NCBI GenBank assembly: GCA_022571515.1
Contig: JACZXQ010000015.1
Location: 45,762-109,761, forward strand
DNA: 64,000 nucleotides
From: Gemmatimonadota bacterium
Lineage (GTDB): Bacteria; Gemmatimonadota; Gemmatimonadetes; Longimicrobiales; Gaopeijiaceae
Direction: 5' to 3'
The first letter of the stretch is position 1. The number at the start of each line of letters is the position of its first letter. The translations under genes and the position numbers were made by a program. The notes beneath the pieces are model-generated. The model was not told where the DNA came from. It made no database searches and was given only the letters and a program-made list of their open reading frames with translations. Below, one piece after another: positions 26,033 through 34,566 of this stretch.

Positions 26033-26547
26033 CGGGATGGGTGATCGATGATCCAGGTGGCCCGCGCAAGGTCACGGATCAACCACAGCACCAAGAAGTC
26101 ACCGGACGCCGCCAGGGTGAAGAAGACACCCCAGGCAGCCAACCAGGCCTCCGTAACGATCAACGAGACGACGAACGGGACGATCCCCAGAATGATCCCC
26201 GGGAGCACGGCTACCCAGCGGTATGCCGCTGCGGATACGGGCTCCTTACACCACGCATAAGGGGTGAGCACCTTCCAGTGAATCCCGATGCCCACGGCCG
26301 TCTTGGATGCCCTTCCGATGTGCCGAAAACTCGTCGCGTGAATCAACTCGTGCAGGTAGGTGCCCACCAAGATCCCGGCGATCACTGCGGTAATGGTGCC
26401 CCACCCTGGATCCCCATCGAGCACGGTCAAGATCGACTCCTGAGTGACCCGTCCGTAGAGCAACACCATGGGAGCGGCAACTACCAGAGCGACGGCACCC
26501 GCCAGGACATTGGCCAACGGAATCGATACGCTGCGATCATCCAACAC
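25993..26547 (-). CDS. DUF3267-type membrane protein with HELIH motif
   Basis: An integral membrane protein with four or more helices. YLHELIHATSF gives an HExxH-like metal site on a helix, and PYAWCKEPVSAAAYRWVAVLPGIILG is typical of the DUF3267 family of putative intramembrane metalloproteases. GTG at 26547, with GAGGG upstream, is used. In-frame starts at 26625 (ATG) and 26718 would give longer forms but conflict with a possible zinc-ribbon frame. It overlaps rsmD. Confidence 0.72.
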   Translation of the reverse strand: MLDDRSVSIPLANVLAGAVALVVAAPMVLLYGRVTQESILTVLDGDPGWGTITAVIAGILVGTYLHELIHATSFRHIGRASKTAVGIGIHWKVLTPYAWCKEPVSAAAYRWVAVLPGIILGIVPFVVSLIVTEAWLAAWGVFFTLAASGDFLVLWLIRDLARATWIIDHPSRCGCAIVEGEIEP

Positions 26548-26777
26548 GTTCACCCTCAGCCGCTCCGCTCGTGAAGGGAAGTGCATCACCACACGTGGAG
26601 CACGTGTAGCTCTCTCTTCTTCCATCCCTTCGACAGCATGTGACGCGGAAGGCTCGGGGTCAATCCGCAGGCGGGACATGCCAGATCCAGAGGTCGCGAC
26701 GTGCCGTAGTTTGCACAAGATCGGCTGTCATGCTCGAGCCCATCTCCGTTGTGCACGCACATGGAAACGCCGGTCAC
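26537..26777 (-). pseudogene. Possible frameshifted zinc-ribbon protein
   Basis: The minus frame from 26777 carries LACPACGLTPSL and HMLSKGWKKRELH, then stops. Omitting one G at about 26603 restores CSTCG and an open frame to a TGA at 26537, just before the DUF3267 GTG. Two CxxC pairs around a basic linker resemble a zinc ribbon. This may be a sequence error, a relic or chance. The rest of 26778-26982 shows no gene. Confidence 0.3.
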
Positions 26778-26982
26778 CCCAGCGAAACTGCCAAGGGGTC
26801 TGGTGCGGGCCGCTCACGCAGTCTACCGGAGATCATGCCCTCTGCTGCAGCAAAGCCGGAGCCCCTGTGGTACTTTCCGCTGATCCGCTCGCGGTGGAGC
26901 CTTTGGCCAACTCAGACCTTGTGGTAGATATGACCATGACGGAAGCTGAAGTCGCTTTCGGGCTGGGAACAGGAGGGCCGAG

Positions 26983-27663
26983 GTGAGCGAGAACTCAGGC
27001 GGTGTGGGCGAGCGCAGTGAGCAGGTCGTCGAGGATCTGATGGAGCACTTCGCGAACGACGTCATGGACCTGACCGAGTTCGAGCGCCGACTCGACGTGG
27101 CCCACAGCTCCAATAGCCTGGAGGAGCTCAACGCCCTTCTCACCGACCTGCCCACGTCCGGGGCGTTGGTGCGGAGCTCGAAGCTCACACCCGCCCGAGG
27201 TGGCTCAGTGGTGGTGGTTCCGTCGGAGGACGTGCGGGATCATAGCCTGATGATCGCCGTGTGCGGTGGCACCAGCCGGAAGGGCCGGTGGGTGCCGGCC
27301 CGAAAGAATACGGCCATAGGCATCATGGGTGGCGTTGAGCTCGATTTCCGCGATGCCATGCTGGGACCGGGTGTGACCGAGGTCTACGTCTTCGCGTGTA
27401 TGGGCGGAGTAGAGATCATCGTCCCCCCGGAGATGGCGGTCGAGGTAGACGGGATGGCGATCATGGGTGCCTTCGAGAACGAGAGCGACACCGTGCTCAA
27501 CCGGAGCCCGGATCAGCCACTCCTCAGGGTCAAGGGTGTGGTTGTGTTGGGCGGGGCAGAGATCGCTGTTCGCTTGCCGGGTGAGTCGGCGCGCGATGCC
27601 AAGAAGCGGAAGCGGCTCGAGCGCCGGGCACTCCGCGAGCTGAAATCGGACTGGGACGGGTAG
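26983..27663 (+). CDS. DUF1707-like protein with LiaF-type C-terminal domain
   Basis: A 226-residue protein. The N-terminus (about 10-60) has the DUF1707/SHOCT-like pattern VVEDLMEHFANDVMDLTEFERRL followed by LEELNALLTDLP. A beta-helix-like stretch (100-200: GGTSRKGRW, GIMGGVELDFRDA, MGGVEIIVPPEMAVEVDG) resembles the cell-wall-stress LiaF/DUF2154 domain. The C-terminus is very basic. It may take part in envelope stress signalling. GTG at 26983. Confidence 0.8.
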   Translation: MSENSGGVGERSEQVVEDLMEHFANDVMDLTEFERRLDVAHSSNSLEELNALLTDLPTSGALVRSSKLTPARGGSVVVVPSEDVRDHSLMIAVCGGTSRKGRWVPARKNTAIGIMGGVELDFRDAMLGPGVTEVYVFACMGGVEIIVPPEMAVEVDGMAIMGAFENESDTVLNRSPDQPLLRVKGVVVLGGAEIAVRLPGESARDAKKRKRLERRALRELKSDWDG

Positions 27664-27717
27664 CCAACCACAGCGAACGATTCGCCGAACGGTACCAGCG
27701 ACCGAGGAGGAGCACGA

Positions 27718-28002
27718 ATGGCGCGCGCGATATGGAACGGCCAGGTGCTGGCCGAGAGCGACCAGACCGTCATGGTGGAGGGCAACCACTACTTTCCGCC
27801 GGACTCGGTCAAACGTGAGTTCTTCGAAGAGAGCACCACCACCACGACCTGTCCTTGGAAGGGTGAGGCGAGCTACTACACCGTGTCGGTGGACGGCCAA
27901 CAGAATGCCGACGTGGCCTGGTACTACCCGAATCCCAAAGACGCCGCGATGAACATCAAAGACCACGTGGCCTTTTGGCGTGGCGTCCGGGTGGAGGACT
28001 AG
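27718..28002 (+). CDS. DUF427 domain protein
   Basis: A 94-residue single-domain protein with the DUF427 signatures ARAIWNGQVLAES, GNHYFPPDSV, TTTCPWKGEASYYTV and AWYYPNPKDAAMNIKDHVAFW. The fold is a small beta barrel and the function is unknown. GGAGG precedes the ATG. It is 3 bp upstream of the arginase gene, so the pair is an operon. Confidence 0.9.
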   Translation: MARAIWNGQVLAESDQTVMVEGNHYFPPDSVKREFFEESTTTTTCPWKGEASYYTVSVDGQQNADVAWYYPNPKDAAMNIKDHVAFWRGVRVED

Positions 28003-28005
28003 GCC

Positions 28006-28923
28006 TTGGCAGCAGCCAAGGCACTGGCGGTCATCTCGGTCTCCATCGATCTGGGTGCGGGCCGCCGCGGCGTGGACATGGGCCCGTCCGCGCTGCGTAT
28101 CGCGGGACTGACTTCCACCGTGGAGTCGTTGGGCTACAAGGTGATGGAGGTTGGCACGGTCACCGCGTGTGGCCCGGAGACGGTGAGCCAGGGCGAAAGC
28201 AACGCCAAGTATCTGGAGGAGATCATCCGCGTCTGCAAGGAAGCGGGCGCGATGACCATGCTCGGACTCGAGAAGGGGTGCTTCCCGCTCATCCTGGGAG
28301 GTGATCACTCGCTCTCTGCCGGATCGACGGCAGGGGTCGCCGCATACTATCGCGAGCGCGGCGAGTCGATCGGCTTGCTCTGGGTCGACGCCCATACCGA
28401 CATGAACACCCCCGAGACCACTCCCAGCGGCAACGTCCATGGGATGCCGCTCGCGGCGCTGATGGGCAGGGGGCCTCGGGCCCTCACGGATCTCATGGGC
28501 CCCGGCCCTGCCGTCCGCGCCGAGCACGTGGTGGTGATCGCTGCACGGGAACTGGATGTGCGCGAGAAGGACGCTGTGAGAGAGGCAGGCGTGCGAGTGA
28601 TCACGATGAGCGAGATCGATGAACGTGGCTTGAGTGACTGCATAGACGAGGCGTTGGCGAGGCTGACTGACGGCACCGCGGGGTTCCATGTGTCGCTGGA
28701 CCTCGACAGCATCGATCCGATGAGGGCCCCGGGTGTCGGGACGCCGGTCGCCGGTGGACTGACATACCGGGAAGCGCACCTCATCTGCGAGAAGATCGCG
28801 CGTACCGGCAAACTTCTCGGGCTCGAGGTGGTCGAGCTCAACCCGGTCCAGGACCTCGAGAATCGAACCGCGCGGCTAGCGGTCGGGCTGGTGGCCAGCG
28901 CACTGGGCAAGACGATCCTTTAA
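28006..28923 (+). CDS. rocF: Arginase
   Basis: A 305-residue ureohydrolase. The binuclear manganese ligands are visible: GGDHSLSAG (His), DAHTDMNTPETTPSGNVHGM (DxHxD) and SLDLDSIDP (DxD). The N-terminal VSIDLGAGRRGVDMGPSALR is typical of arginases rather than agmatinases. It converts arginine to ornithine and urea. The start is TTG at 28006, right after the DUF427 stop, in keeping with translational coupling. Confidence 0.9.
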   Translation: MAAAKALAVISVSIDLGAGRRGVDMGPSALRIAGLTSTVESLGYKVMEVGTVTACGPETVSQGESNAKYLEEIIRVCKEAGAMTMLGLEKGCFPLILGGDHSLSAGSTAGVAAYYRERGESIGLLWVDAHTDMNTPETTPSGNVHGMPLAALMGRGPRALTDLMGPGPAVRAEHVVVIAARELDVREKDAVREAGVRVITMSEIDERGLSDCIDEALARLTDGTAGFHVSLDLDSIDPMRAPGVGTPVAGGLTYREAHLICEKIARTGKLLGLEVVELNPVQDLENRTARLAVGLVASALGKTIL

Positions 28924-28935
28924 TCAGGTGGTGGC

Positions 28936-29346
28936 ATGAACGACGGCGGTAGCGGCATCGGACACTTCACGCATAACGCTCTGCGCATCTGGGTCGGGTT
29001 CTTTTTTTGGATGCACGGAGTGCAGAAGCTCTTCGGGGTTCTGGGTCGTGAAGAGGTGGTAGAGTTTGGGACGAGGATGGGCACGGCGGGACTTCTGGAG
29101 TTCTTTGGCGGGATCTTGATCATCACGGGGCTCTTCACGCGCCCCGTGGCGCTCGTTTTGGCCTTGGAGATGTTCTTGGCGTACTACTGGGCTCACCTCC
29201 CCCGTTCAGTCTGGCCCATCATGAACGGTGGGGAGACCGCCGTGCTCTTCATGGCCGTATTCGTTTTCCTGGCCGCGAATGGGCCCGGCGCGTTCAGCCT
29301 GGATGGATTGATTCGCGCCAGGAGACGAGAAAAGACGGTGGGGTAG
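28936..29346 (+). CDS. DoxX-family membrane protein
   Basis: A 136-residue protein with four hydrophobic segments. The DoxX features are LRIWVGFFFWMHGVQKLFG, GLLEFFGGILIITGLFTRPVALVLALEMFLAYYW and NGGETAVLFMAVFVFLAANGPG. Members are small quinone- or redox-linked membrane proteins of uncertain role. It follows arginase by 12 bp. Confidence 0.9.
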   Translation: MNDGGSGIGHFTHNALRIWVGFFFWMHGVQKLFGVLGREEVVEFGTRMGTAGLLEFFGGILIITGLFTRPVALVLALEMFLAYYWAHLPRSVWPIMNGGETAVLFMAVFVFLAANGPGAFSLDGLIRARRREKTVG

Positions 29347-29359
29347 ATGGGTAGATGGG

Positions 29360-29391
29360 GTAGGGGGCCCGTGCGATGGGCGGCCCCCTAC
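29360..29391. terminator. Hairpin between convergent doxX and brxB
   Basis: GTAGGGGGC pairs perfectly with GCCCCCTAC across a 14-nt loop. It lies between two convergent stop codons and could serve both transcripts. There is no T-run. Confidence 0.55.
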
Positions 29392-29409
29392 GCCGTTGGG
29401 TCTGCGCCG

Positions 29410-29841
29410 TCAGGTCTGCGCCGTGGTGCGGTGCTCGTCGTAGGCCGCCTTGAGGTCCTCTGCGATCTCGTAAGGGTGCCGCCCCTCGATCTGATGCCGC
29501 TCGAGCATCCAGACCAATTCTCCCTCCTTGAAGAGGGCGACGGCCGGAGATGAGGGCGGATAGCCCGTGATGTACTCGCGAGCGCGCTCGGTCGCCTCGA
29601 GATCCTGTCCGGCGAAGACACTCACCAACACGTCGGGCGTATTCTCTTGTTGGAACGAAAACGCGATAGCGGGCCTCATGGATCCAGCCGAACAGCCACA
29701 GACGGAGTTGACGGCGAGCATCGTCGTGCGCGACTCGTTGGCCAGCGCTTCGTCCACATCTTCGGCGGAGAGCAGCTCTCGGAAGCCAATGCGGACCAAG
29801 TCCTCGCGCATCGGCGCTACCATCAACTCGGGATACGACAT
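29410..29841 (-). CDS. brxB: BrxA/BrxB-family bacilliredoxin
   Basis: A 143-residue protein with the bacilliredoxin active site NSVCGCSAGSMRPA (CGC about residues 53-55) and the family opening YPELMVAPMREDLVRIGFREL. It removes bacillithiol from oxidised proteins, which implies that this organism makes bacillithiol or a similar thiol. ATG at 29841. Confidence 0.92.
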   Translation of the reverse strand: MSYPELMVAPMREDLVRIGFRELLSAEDVDEALANESRTTMLAVNSVCGCSAGSMRPAIAFSFQQENTPDVLVSVFAGQDLEATERAREYITGYPPSSPAVALFKEGELVWMLERHQIEGRHPYEIAEDLKAAYDEHRTTAQT

Positions 29842-29995
29842 GTCCAGTACTCCTGGGTTGAAAACGTGCCCTCCATGACGGAGGAGCGCACCAGATTCAA
29901 GGTTACCCTCTGTGCCTTGCCCCGGTTCCCAGGACCCATCACCTTGCTTATGAGGACGTGACGATGTGTGGTTTGGTTCAGGATAGATATCACCG

Positions 29996-30020
29996 TAACT
30001 GCTGGTCCGACTGTAAGTTA
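29996..30020. promoter_or_regulatory. 25-bp palindromic operator, copy A
   Basis: TAACT-N4-GTC-C-GAC-N4-AGTTA, 30 bp before the DUF1460 gene. The reverse complement of copy B at 31020-31044 matches it at 20 of 25 positions. The symmetric arms and 25-bp length suit a TetR- or GntR-type dimer. Confidence 0.6.
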
Positions 30021-30049
30021 GAACGCAACGCAGGGGAGGTGGGGTGAAC

Positions 30050-30994
30050 ATGAAAGGGATCAGAATGGGTGCGCTGATCGGGCTGGTGAGCGTGGCAGGC
30101 GGGTGCTCCGCCGGCTCGGACGCTCCTGCGGAGGCAAGGGCCACCGCCGAGGTCGCGTACGATCCGGCCACGGAGCCGAACTCCGACACCGACTGGAGGA
30201 TCGTAGACGCACAGGCGCGTTGGGCATACGCGCAGCGACTCGACACGCTCCCCATCGGTGAGATCGTGGCGCGCATCGGGCAGAACTTTCTCGGCACGCT
30301 CTACACACCCCATACCCTCGAGGTCCCTGGGGAAGAGGGGCTGGTCATCGAACTCGAAGAATTCGACTGTGTCACTTTCGTCGAGAACGTCCTGGCGCTG
30401 GCGCGTATGGTGCAGCGGGCGCCGGTGGGGATCCTGGCAGAGGACCGGGTCTACAAGGCTTTCTACTCGGGCATCCTCACCAACATTCGGTACCGCGGAG
30501 GCCGTTTGAACGGCTATCCCAGCCGGCTGCATTACTTCAGCGAATGGATAACCGACAACGAGGCCATGGGAATGCTGAGGCACATCTCCGGAGAGTTGGG
30601 CGGTGTGGCCGACCATGAGCCGGTGACCTTCATGACAACCCACGCCTACGCCTACCGCCAGTTGGGCGAGGACCCGTCGTTCCTCGAGGCTGTGAAGGAG
30701 GCGGAGGCGGCGCTCAGCGCTCAGCCTCGGATCTACATTCCGGAGCAGGACATTGCCGCCGTCGCGGACCAGATCGAGAATGGGGACATCATCGCCGCCA
30801 CGAGCACCGTCGAGGGTCTCGACGTGGCCCACACCGGCATCGCGCTCTGGGTCGATGGACAGCTCCACCTCCTGCACGCCCCGCTCGTCGGTGATTCCGT
30901 GCAGATCAGCGAGCTGCCTTTGGCGGATCGCATCCTGGGGAAAACGGACCAGGACGGGATCATGGTAGCCCGCCCGCTCGATGTCCGCCGTTGA
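30050..30994 (+). CDS. DUF1460 lipoprotein (putative cell-wall amidase)
   Basis: A 314-residue protein. The lipoprotein signal is GLVSVAGGC (Cys about 17). The DUF1460 catalytic region has IELEEFDCVTFVENVLAL (Cys about 106), and VAHTGIALWVDGQLHLLHA supplies the late His. The fold is related to NlpC/P60-type peptidases, and some members are N-acetylmuramoyl-L-alanine amidases. ATG at 30050 has GGGAGGTG 8 nt upstream. Copy A of the 25-bp palindrome lies directly ahead. Confidence 0.85.
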   Translation: MKGIRMGALIGLVSVAGGCSAGSDAPAEARATAEVAYDPATEPNSDTDWRIVDAQARWAYAQRLDTLPIGEIVARIGQNFLGTLYTPHTLEVPGEEGLVIELEEFDCVTFVENVLALARMVQRAPVGILAEDRVYKAFYSGILTNIRYRGGRLNGYPSRLHYFSEWITDNEAMGMLRHISGELGGVADHEPVTFMTTHAYAYRQLGEDPSFLEAVKEAEAALSAQPRIYIPEQDIAAVADQIENGDIIAATSTVEGLDVAHTGIALWVDGQLHLLHAPLVGDSVQISELPLADRILGKTDQDGIMVARPLDVRR

Positions 30995-31012
30995 GTCCGC
31001 AGCGTGCAGTCG

Positions 31013-31044
31013 TATCATATAACTAACAGTCGGACTGAGAGTTA
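31013..31044 (+). promoter_or_regulatory. Candidate -10 box and 25-bp palindromic operator, copy B
   Basis: TATCAT (31013-31018) could be a -10, with TTGAGT (30991-30996) as -35 at 16 bp spacing. The palindrome TAACT-N4-GTC-G-GAC-N4-AGTTA occupies 31020-31044, covering the likely transcription start and ending 4 bp before the GTG of the hydrolase gene. That is an ideal position for repression. Confidence 0.55.
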
Positions 31045-31048
31045 GGCT

Positions 31049-31951
31049 GTGCAATGGCTCCTCGTGGGCGTCGCTCTTGCCGCCGCGATCGGGCTATCTC
31101 TGAACGCCATGGCGCTCCGGATCATTCGTCCACCCAAGCGAGCGATCCCGCGCACGGCGGCGGATCTCCCGTTCGCGTTCGACGACGTCAGCTTCGAGTC
31201 TGACGGTCGTACGCTGCGTGGTTGGCTCATCTATCCGAACGAACCGTCAGGGTGCGGCGTTGCGGTGGTCGCCCATGGTTGGGCGTCCAACAGCGGTGAG
31301 GTACTTCCGATTGCGGAGCCGGTGGCTGCTTCGGGGCACACCGCCTTCGTATTCGATTTCCGGCGTCATGGCAGGAGCGACGATGCACCGCACGTCACCA
31401 TCTCCGACTACCGGGACGACCTTACCGAGGCGATCAGATTCGTGCGGGAGCGCTTTCCCGAGAAACGGCTGGTGGTCGTCGGTCATTCAATGGGTGGGGC
31501 GGCGTCCATCCTGGCGGTGGCGGCAGGTGCCCCGGTGGACGGGATCGCGATCGTGGCGTCGCCGGCGGACCTGGTGGAAATGACGGTGGAGTACCTGAAC
31601 GAGGGCTGGTGGCCTGGTGCCTTTCTCGGCCCGCTGATCGTCCCCATCCTGTGGATGAAGGCGGGAGGCAATAGGGACGAACTCGTGCCGGAGCGAAGAA
31701 TGGCCGCTGTCACCGTGCCGTGCATCGTGATCCATCCCGAGCACGACAAGAGGGTTCCCCTGCTGCACGCCCGTCGCCTGGCGGACCTGGCCGGCTGCGA
31801 GTTGCGCATCATCCCGGACGCCGGCCACGTGGACATTATCCGGCACCCGGGTCTGCACGAGGCGGTGGTGGAGTTTCTGGACAAGTGCGCCGACTTCGAG
31901 TCGCCTACCTCGCAAGCACCGCCGGAATCAGAAACGTCGCCGCGGTGGTGA
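31049..31951 (+). CDS. Membrane-anchored alpha/beta hydrolase
   Basis: A 300-residue protein. The N-terminal hydrophobic segment (WLLVGVALAAAIGLSLNAMAL) is a signal anchor. The hydrolase core has VVGHSMGGAAS (nucleophile Ser about 148), HPEHDKRVPL (acid) and PDAGHVDIIR (His). The family includes esterases and lipases; the substrate is unknown. GTG at 31049 lacks a Shine-Dalgarno and follows the operator closely, so the mRNA may be leaderless. The 3' end overlaps the convergent transporter gene by 47 bp. Confidence 0.83.
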   Translation: MQWLLVGVALAAAIGLSLNAMALRIIRPPKRAIPRTAADLPFAFDDVSFESDGRTLRGWLIYPNEPSGCGVAVVAHGWASNSGEVLPIAEPVAASGHTAFVFDFRRHGRSDDAPHVTISDYRDDLTEAIRFVRERFPEKRLVVVGHSMGGAASILAVAAGAPVDGIAIVASPADLVEMTVEYLNEGWWPGAFLGPLIVPILWMKAGGNRDELVPERRMAAVTVPCIVIHPEHDKRVPLLHARRLADLAGCELRIIPDAGHVDIIRHPGLHEAVVEFLDKCADFESPTSQAPPESETSPRW

Positions 31952-33509
31952 TCACCGCGATAGCGGTCAGGTTCAGCCAGATGCCCGCCCGGCTCATCTG
32001 GGGGATCGTGAGGTAGCCCGAGCCGAACACGATGGCGTTGGGCGGGGTCGCCACCGGCAGCATGAAGGCCATTGAGCACCCGAGCACTGCGGTAGCCATG
32101 AGGTTGAGTGGTTCCATGCCGAGCCCGCCCGCCACACCGGCCATGATCGGCATCGCCATGGTGGCGGTGGCCATGTTCGACGTGATCTCCGTGAGGAACA
32201 CGAACAAAGCCGCCACCGCCGCCAGCAGCAGGACGACCGGCACCGTTTCGAGGCCAGCGACCGCGCCCCCGATCCACGCCGCGAGGCCGGATCGCTCCAT
32301 GCCCCGAGCCAACGACAACCCCCCGCCGAAGAGCACCAGCACCCCCCATGGAATGCGGCGAGCGGTGGGCCAATCGAGCGCGAAGATCCCCTTCTTCCAG
32401 TTGACCGGAATCAGGAAGAGCGCCAAGGCCGCGGCCATGGCGATGGTGGAATCGCGCACGGCCGGTGCGAAGGACTGGATGCCCGGAATCGACATGTCCC
32501 CAAAGCTCTTTGGCGCGCGCAGGATCCAGGCCGCGGCCGTCAACGTGAATACGACGCCTACGATCCACTCGCCCCGGCTCGGTGCTCCGAGACGGGCCCG
32601 CTCCTCGCGGATCACTGCACCCCCATCCACGGCGCCCACTTTGGGCGGGTACAGGACTTTGACCAGGAGCAGCCACGCCAGCGGCAGCATGATCGCAACG
32701 AGTGGCATTCCCACCATCGCCCACTGCAGGAAGCCGATCTGCACGCCCAGGATCTCTTCGGCCGCCGCCGCGAACACCGCGTTCGGAGGTGTGCCGATCA
32801 ATGTGCCCACCCCTCCGATCGAGGCCGCGTAGGCGATGCCCAACATGAGGGCGACGCCGAAGGGATAGCTGTCCTCGGCTTGCGCGGGCCGGAAGCTGTC
32901 GCCGACGGCGAGGGCGATCGGGAGCATCATCGCGGTCGTCGCCGTGTTCGAGATCCACATCGAGAGAAAAGCCGTGGCGAGCATGAAGCCCAGCACGAGG
33001 CGGGACGGGCTGGTGCCGACGGAGGTCATGACGGAGAGAGCGATGCGCCGATGTAATCCCCACCGCTCCATCGTGACCGCGAGCAGGAAGCCGCCCATGA
33101 ACAGGAAGATCAAGTCCTGCGCGTACGCCGACGCCGCGTCCGTCATCTCGAGTACGCCCAAGAGCGGGAAGAGCACGAGCGGAAGCAGCGCTGTGGCCGG
33201 GATCGGGATGGCTTCGGTCATCCACCACACCGCCATGAGCACCGTTACGGCGGCAGCTCGCCAACCATCCTCCGGCAGGGCTGCGGGGCCCGGCAAAGCG
33301 AGCATGAGCGCGAAGACCGCGCCTCCGGCGAGGAGGCCCACACGCTGAGCCGTCCTGTACGTTCGCTCGACTCCTTGCTCGTCTGTCAGATCGATCCTCC
33401 CACGTGGCCTGGCTGCCCATGAACGCCGGCGCGTCGCGTGAGTTTGGCCCGCATATGAGTGCCCGGCAAGGGAATGTCCCAAGCGCGTGGCGTCCGGCGG
33501 ACGAGTCAT
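31905..33509 (-). CDS. DASS/SLC13-family sodium:anion symporter
   Basis: A 534-residue protein with about 12 membrane segments. The family motifs are WWMTEAIPIPATALLPLVLFPLLG near the N-terminus, FMLATAFLSMWISNTATTAMMLPI (the SNT signature) and FLTEITSNMATATMAMPIMAG with LPVATPPNAIVFGSG late. It should import dicarboxylates or sulfate with sodium. The first 45 residues are poorly conserved, so the start may be further in. Its end overlaps the convergent hydrolase. Confidence 0.9.
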   Translation of the reverse strand: MTRPPDATRLGHSLAGHSYAGQTHATRRRSWAARPRGRIDLTDEQGVERTYRTAQRVGLLAGGAVFALMLALPGPAALPEDGWRAAAVTVLMAVWWMTEAIPIPATALLPLVLFPLLGVLEMTDAASAYAQDLIFLFMGGFLLAVTMERWGLHRRIALSVMTSVGTSPSRLVLGFMLATAFLSMWISNTATTAMMLPIALAVGDSFRPAQAEDSYPFGVALMLGIAYAASIGGVGTLIGTPPNAVFAAAAEEILGVQIGFLQWAMVGMPLVAIMLPLAWLLLVKVLYPPKVGAVDGGAVIREERARLGAPSRGEWIVGVVFTLTAAAWILRAPKSFGDMSIPGIQSFAPAVRDSTIAMAAALALFLIPVNWKKGIFALDWPTARRIPWGVLVLFGGGLSLARGMERSGLAAWIGGAVAGLETVPVVLLLAAVAALFVFLTEITSNMATATMAMPIMAGVAGGLGMEPLNLMATAVLGCSMAFMLPVATPPNAIVFGSGYLTIPQMSRAGIWLNLTAIAVITTAATFLIPAVLAR

Positions 33510-33558
33510 CTAAGTTCGGGGCGTGTTTCGTGCCGGACGGCCCCCACCAAGGAATCGC

Positions 33559-34047
33559 ATGACAGAGGGCGCACTGGAGCCCCGGAGTCCCGCGGAATCG
33601 ATCTCGGAGATCACCGAGTGGATGATGCCTGGCCACGTCAACAATGTGGGCAACGTCTTCGGGGGAGTCGTTCTTTCCATGGTCGACCGTGCGGCGGCCG
33701 TGGCCGCCATGCGCCATTCGGGGAGCCATTGTGTCACGGTGTCGATCGATCAGGTCGACTTCATGGAACCTATCTACGCGGGCGACCTCGTCATCTGCCG
33801 CGCCGTGTTGAACTTCGTGGGCCGCTCGTCCATGGAGATCGGCGTCAAAGTCGAGGCCGAGAACCCGATAACGGGTGAACGCCGAGTCACAAACGACTGC
33901 TACCTCACGTTCGTGGCCATCGACGAGGCTGGGCGCCCGGTCCCCGTGCGTCCGTTGGACCTCACCACCGATGAGGAGCGGGAACGCTTCGAGGCTGGCA
34001 AGCGGAGGCGCGGGCTGCGACGGGCCTCGGACGGTGGCATGGCGTAA
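33559..34047 (+). CDS. Acyl-CoA thioesterase (hotdog fold)
   Basis: A 162-residue hotdog protein with MMPGHVNNVGNVFGGVVLSMVDRAA (catalytic Asp in the helix, about 48) and VDFMEPIYAGDLVICRAVLNFVGRSSMEIGVKVEAEN. It resembles YciA-type acyl-CoA hydrolases. ATG at 33559 follows AAGGA; the longer frame from 33523 lacks support. It is followed by the peroxiredoxin gene after 54 bp. Confidence 0.87.
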   Translation: MTEGALEPRSPAESISEITEWMMPGHVNNVGNVFGGVVLSMVDRAAAVAAMRHSGSHCVTVSIDQVDFMEPIYAGDLVICRAVLNFVGRSSMEIGVKVEAENPITGERRVTNDCYLTFVAIDEAGRPVPVRPLDLTTDEERERFEAGKRRRGLRRASDGGMA

Positions 34048-34101
34048 CCTGGCCCTCGGGAATGGCGAGCATCACTCGACAAGAATTCAAGGAAACATGA
34101 C

Positions 34102-34566
34102 ATGACTATGGATATTGGAGCCGTTGCCCCGGATTTCGAGCTACCCCTGAAGCTTGGGGACCCACCGATTCGGCTGGCCGACTATCGGGGCGAGAAGCCG
34201 GTGGTTCTTCTGTTTTTCCCTCTTGCGTTCTCGTCCGTGTGCACCGCCGAGATGTGTACCGTGGCAGAGAACTACTCCGCCTGGCAGGGCCTGGATGCGG
34301 AGATCATTGGTATCAGCGTGGACTCCCCGTTCGTGAACCAGAAGTTCGCCGAGGAATGCGGTGCGCCGTTTCCCATCGTGTCGGACTTCAACAAGGGCGC
34401 CTCGGAGGCGTACGGCGTGCTCTACGAGGAATTCGCGGGCCTGAAGGGGGTCTCCAAACGTGCAGCCTTCGTGATCGACCGCGATGGCCGGATCAGCTAC
34501 GCGTGGGTCTCGGAGGACCCGGCGGTCATGCCGGACTTCGATGCGATCATGGGGGTACTGCGCTAG
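34102..34566 (+). CDS. Peroxiredoxin (AhpE/BCP-like)
   Basis: A 154-residue thioredoxin-fold peroxidase. The peroxidatic motif is FPLAFSSVCTAEMCTV (Cys about 47, with another Cys 5 residues later). VSKRAAFVIDRDGRISYAWV is the conserved C-terminal strand region. It reduces hydroperoxides in the cytoplasm. It overlaps the convergent thiolase by 4 bp. Confidence 0.9.
   Translation: MTMDIGAVAPDFELPLKLGDPPIRLADYRGEKPVVLLFFPLAFSSVCTAEMCTVAENYSAWQGLDAEIIGISVDSPFVNQKFAEECGAPFPIVSDFNKGASEAYGVLYEEFAGLKGVSKRAAFVIDRDGRISYAWVSEDPAVMPDFDAIMGVLR

Noticed and set aside
27205..28779. 524-residue minus-strand ORF
   Set aside because: Antisense to the DUF1707-like, DUF427 and arginase genes, all of which have clear family motifs.
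31483..33729. 748-residue minus-strand ORF
   Set aside because: Shadows the DASS transporter in another frame on the same strand and shows low-complexity Arg/Gly/His composition without motifs.
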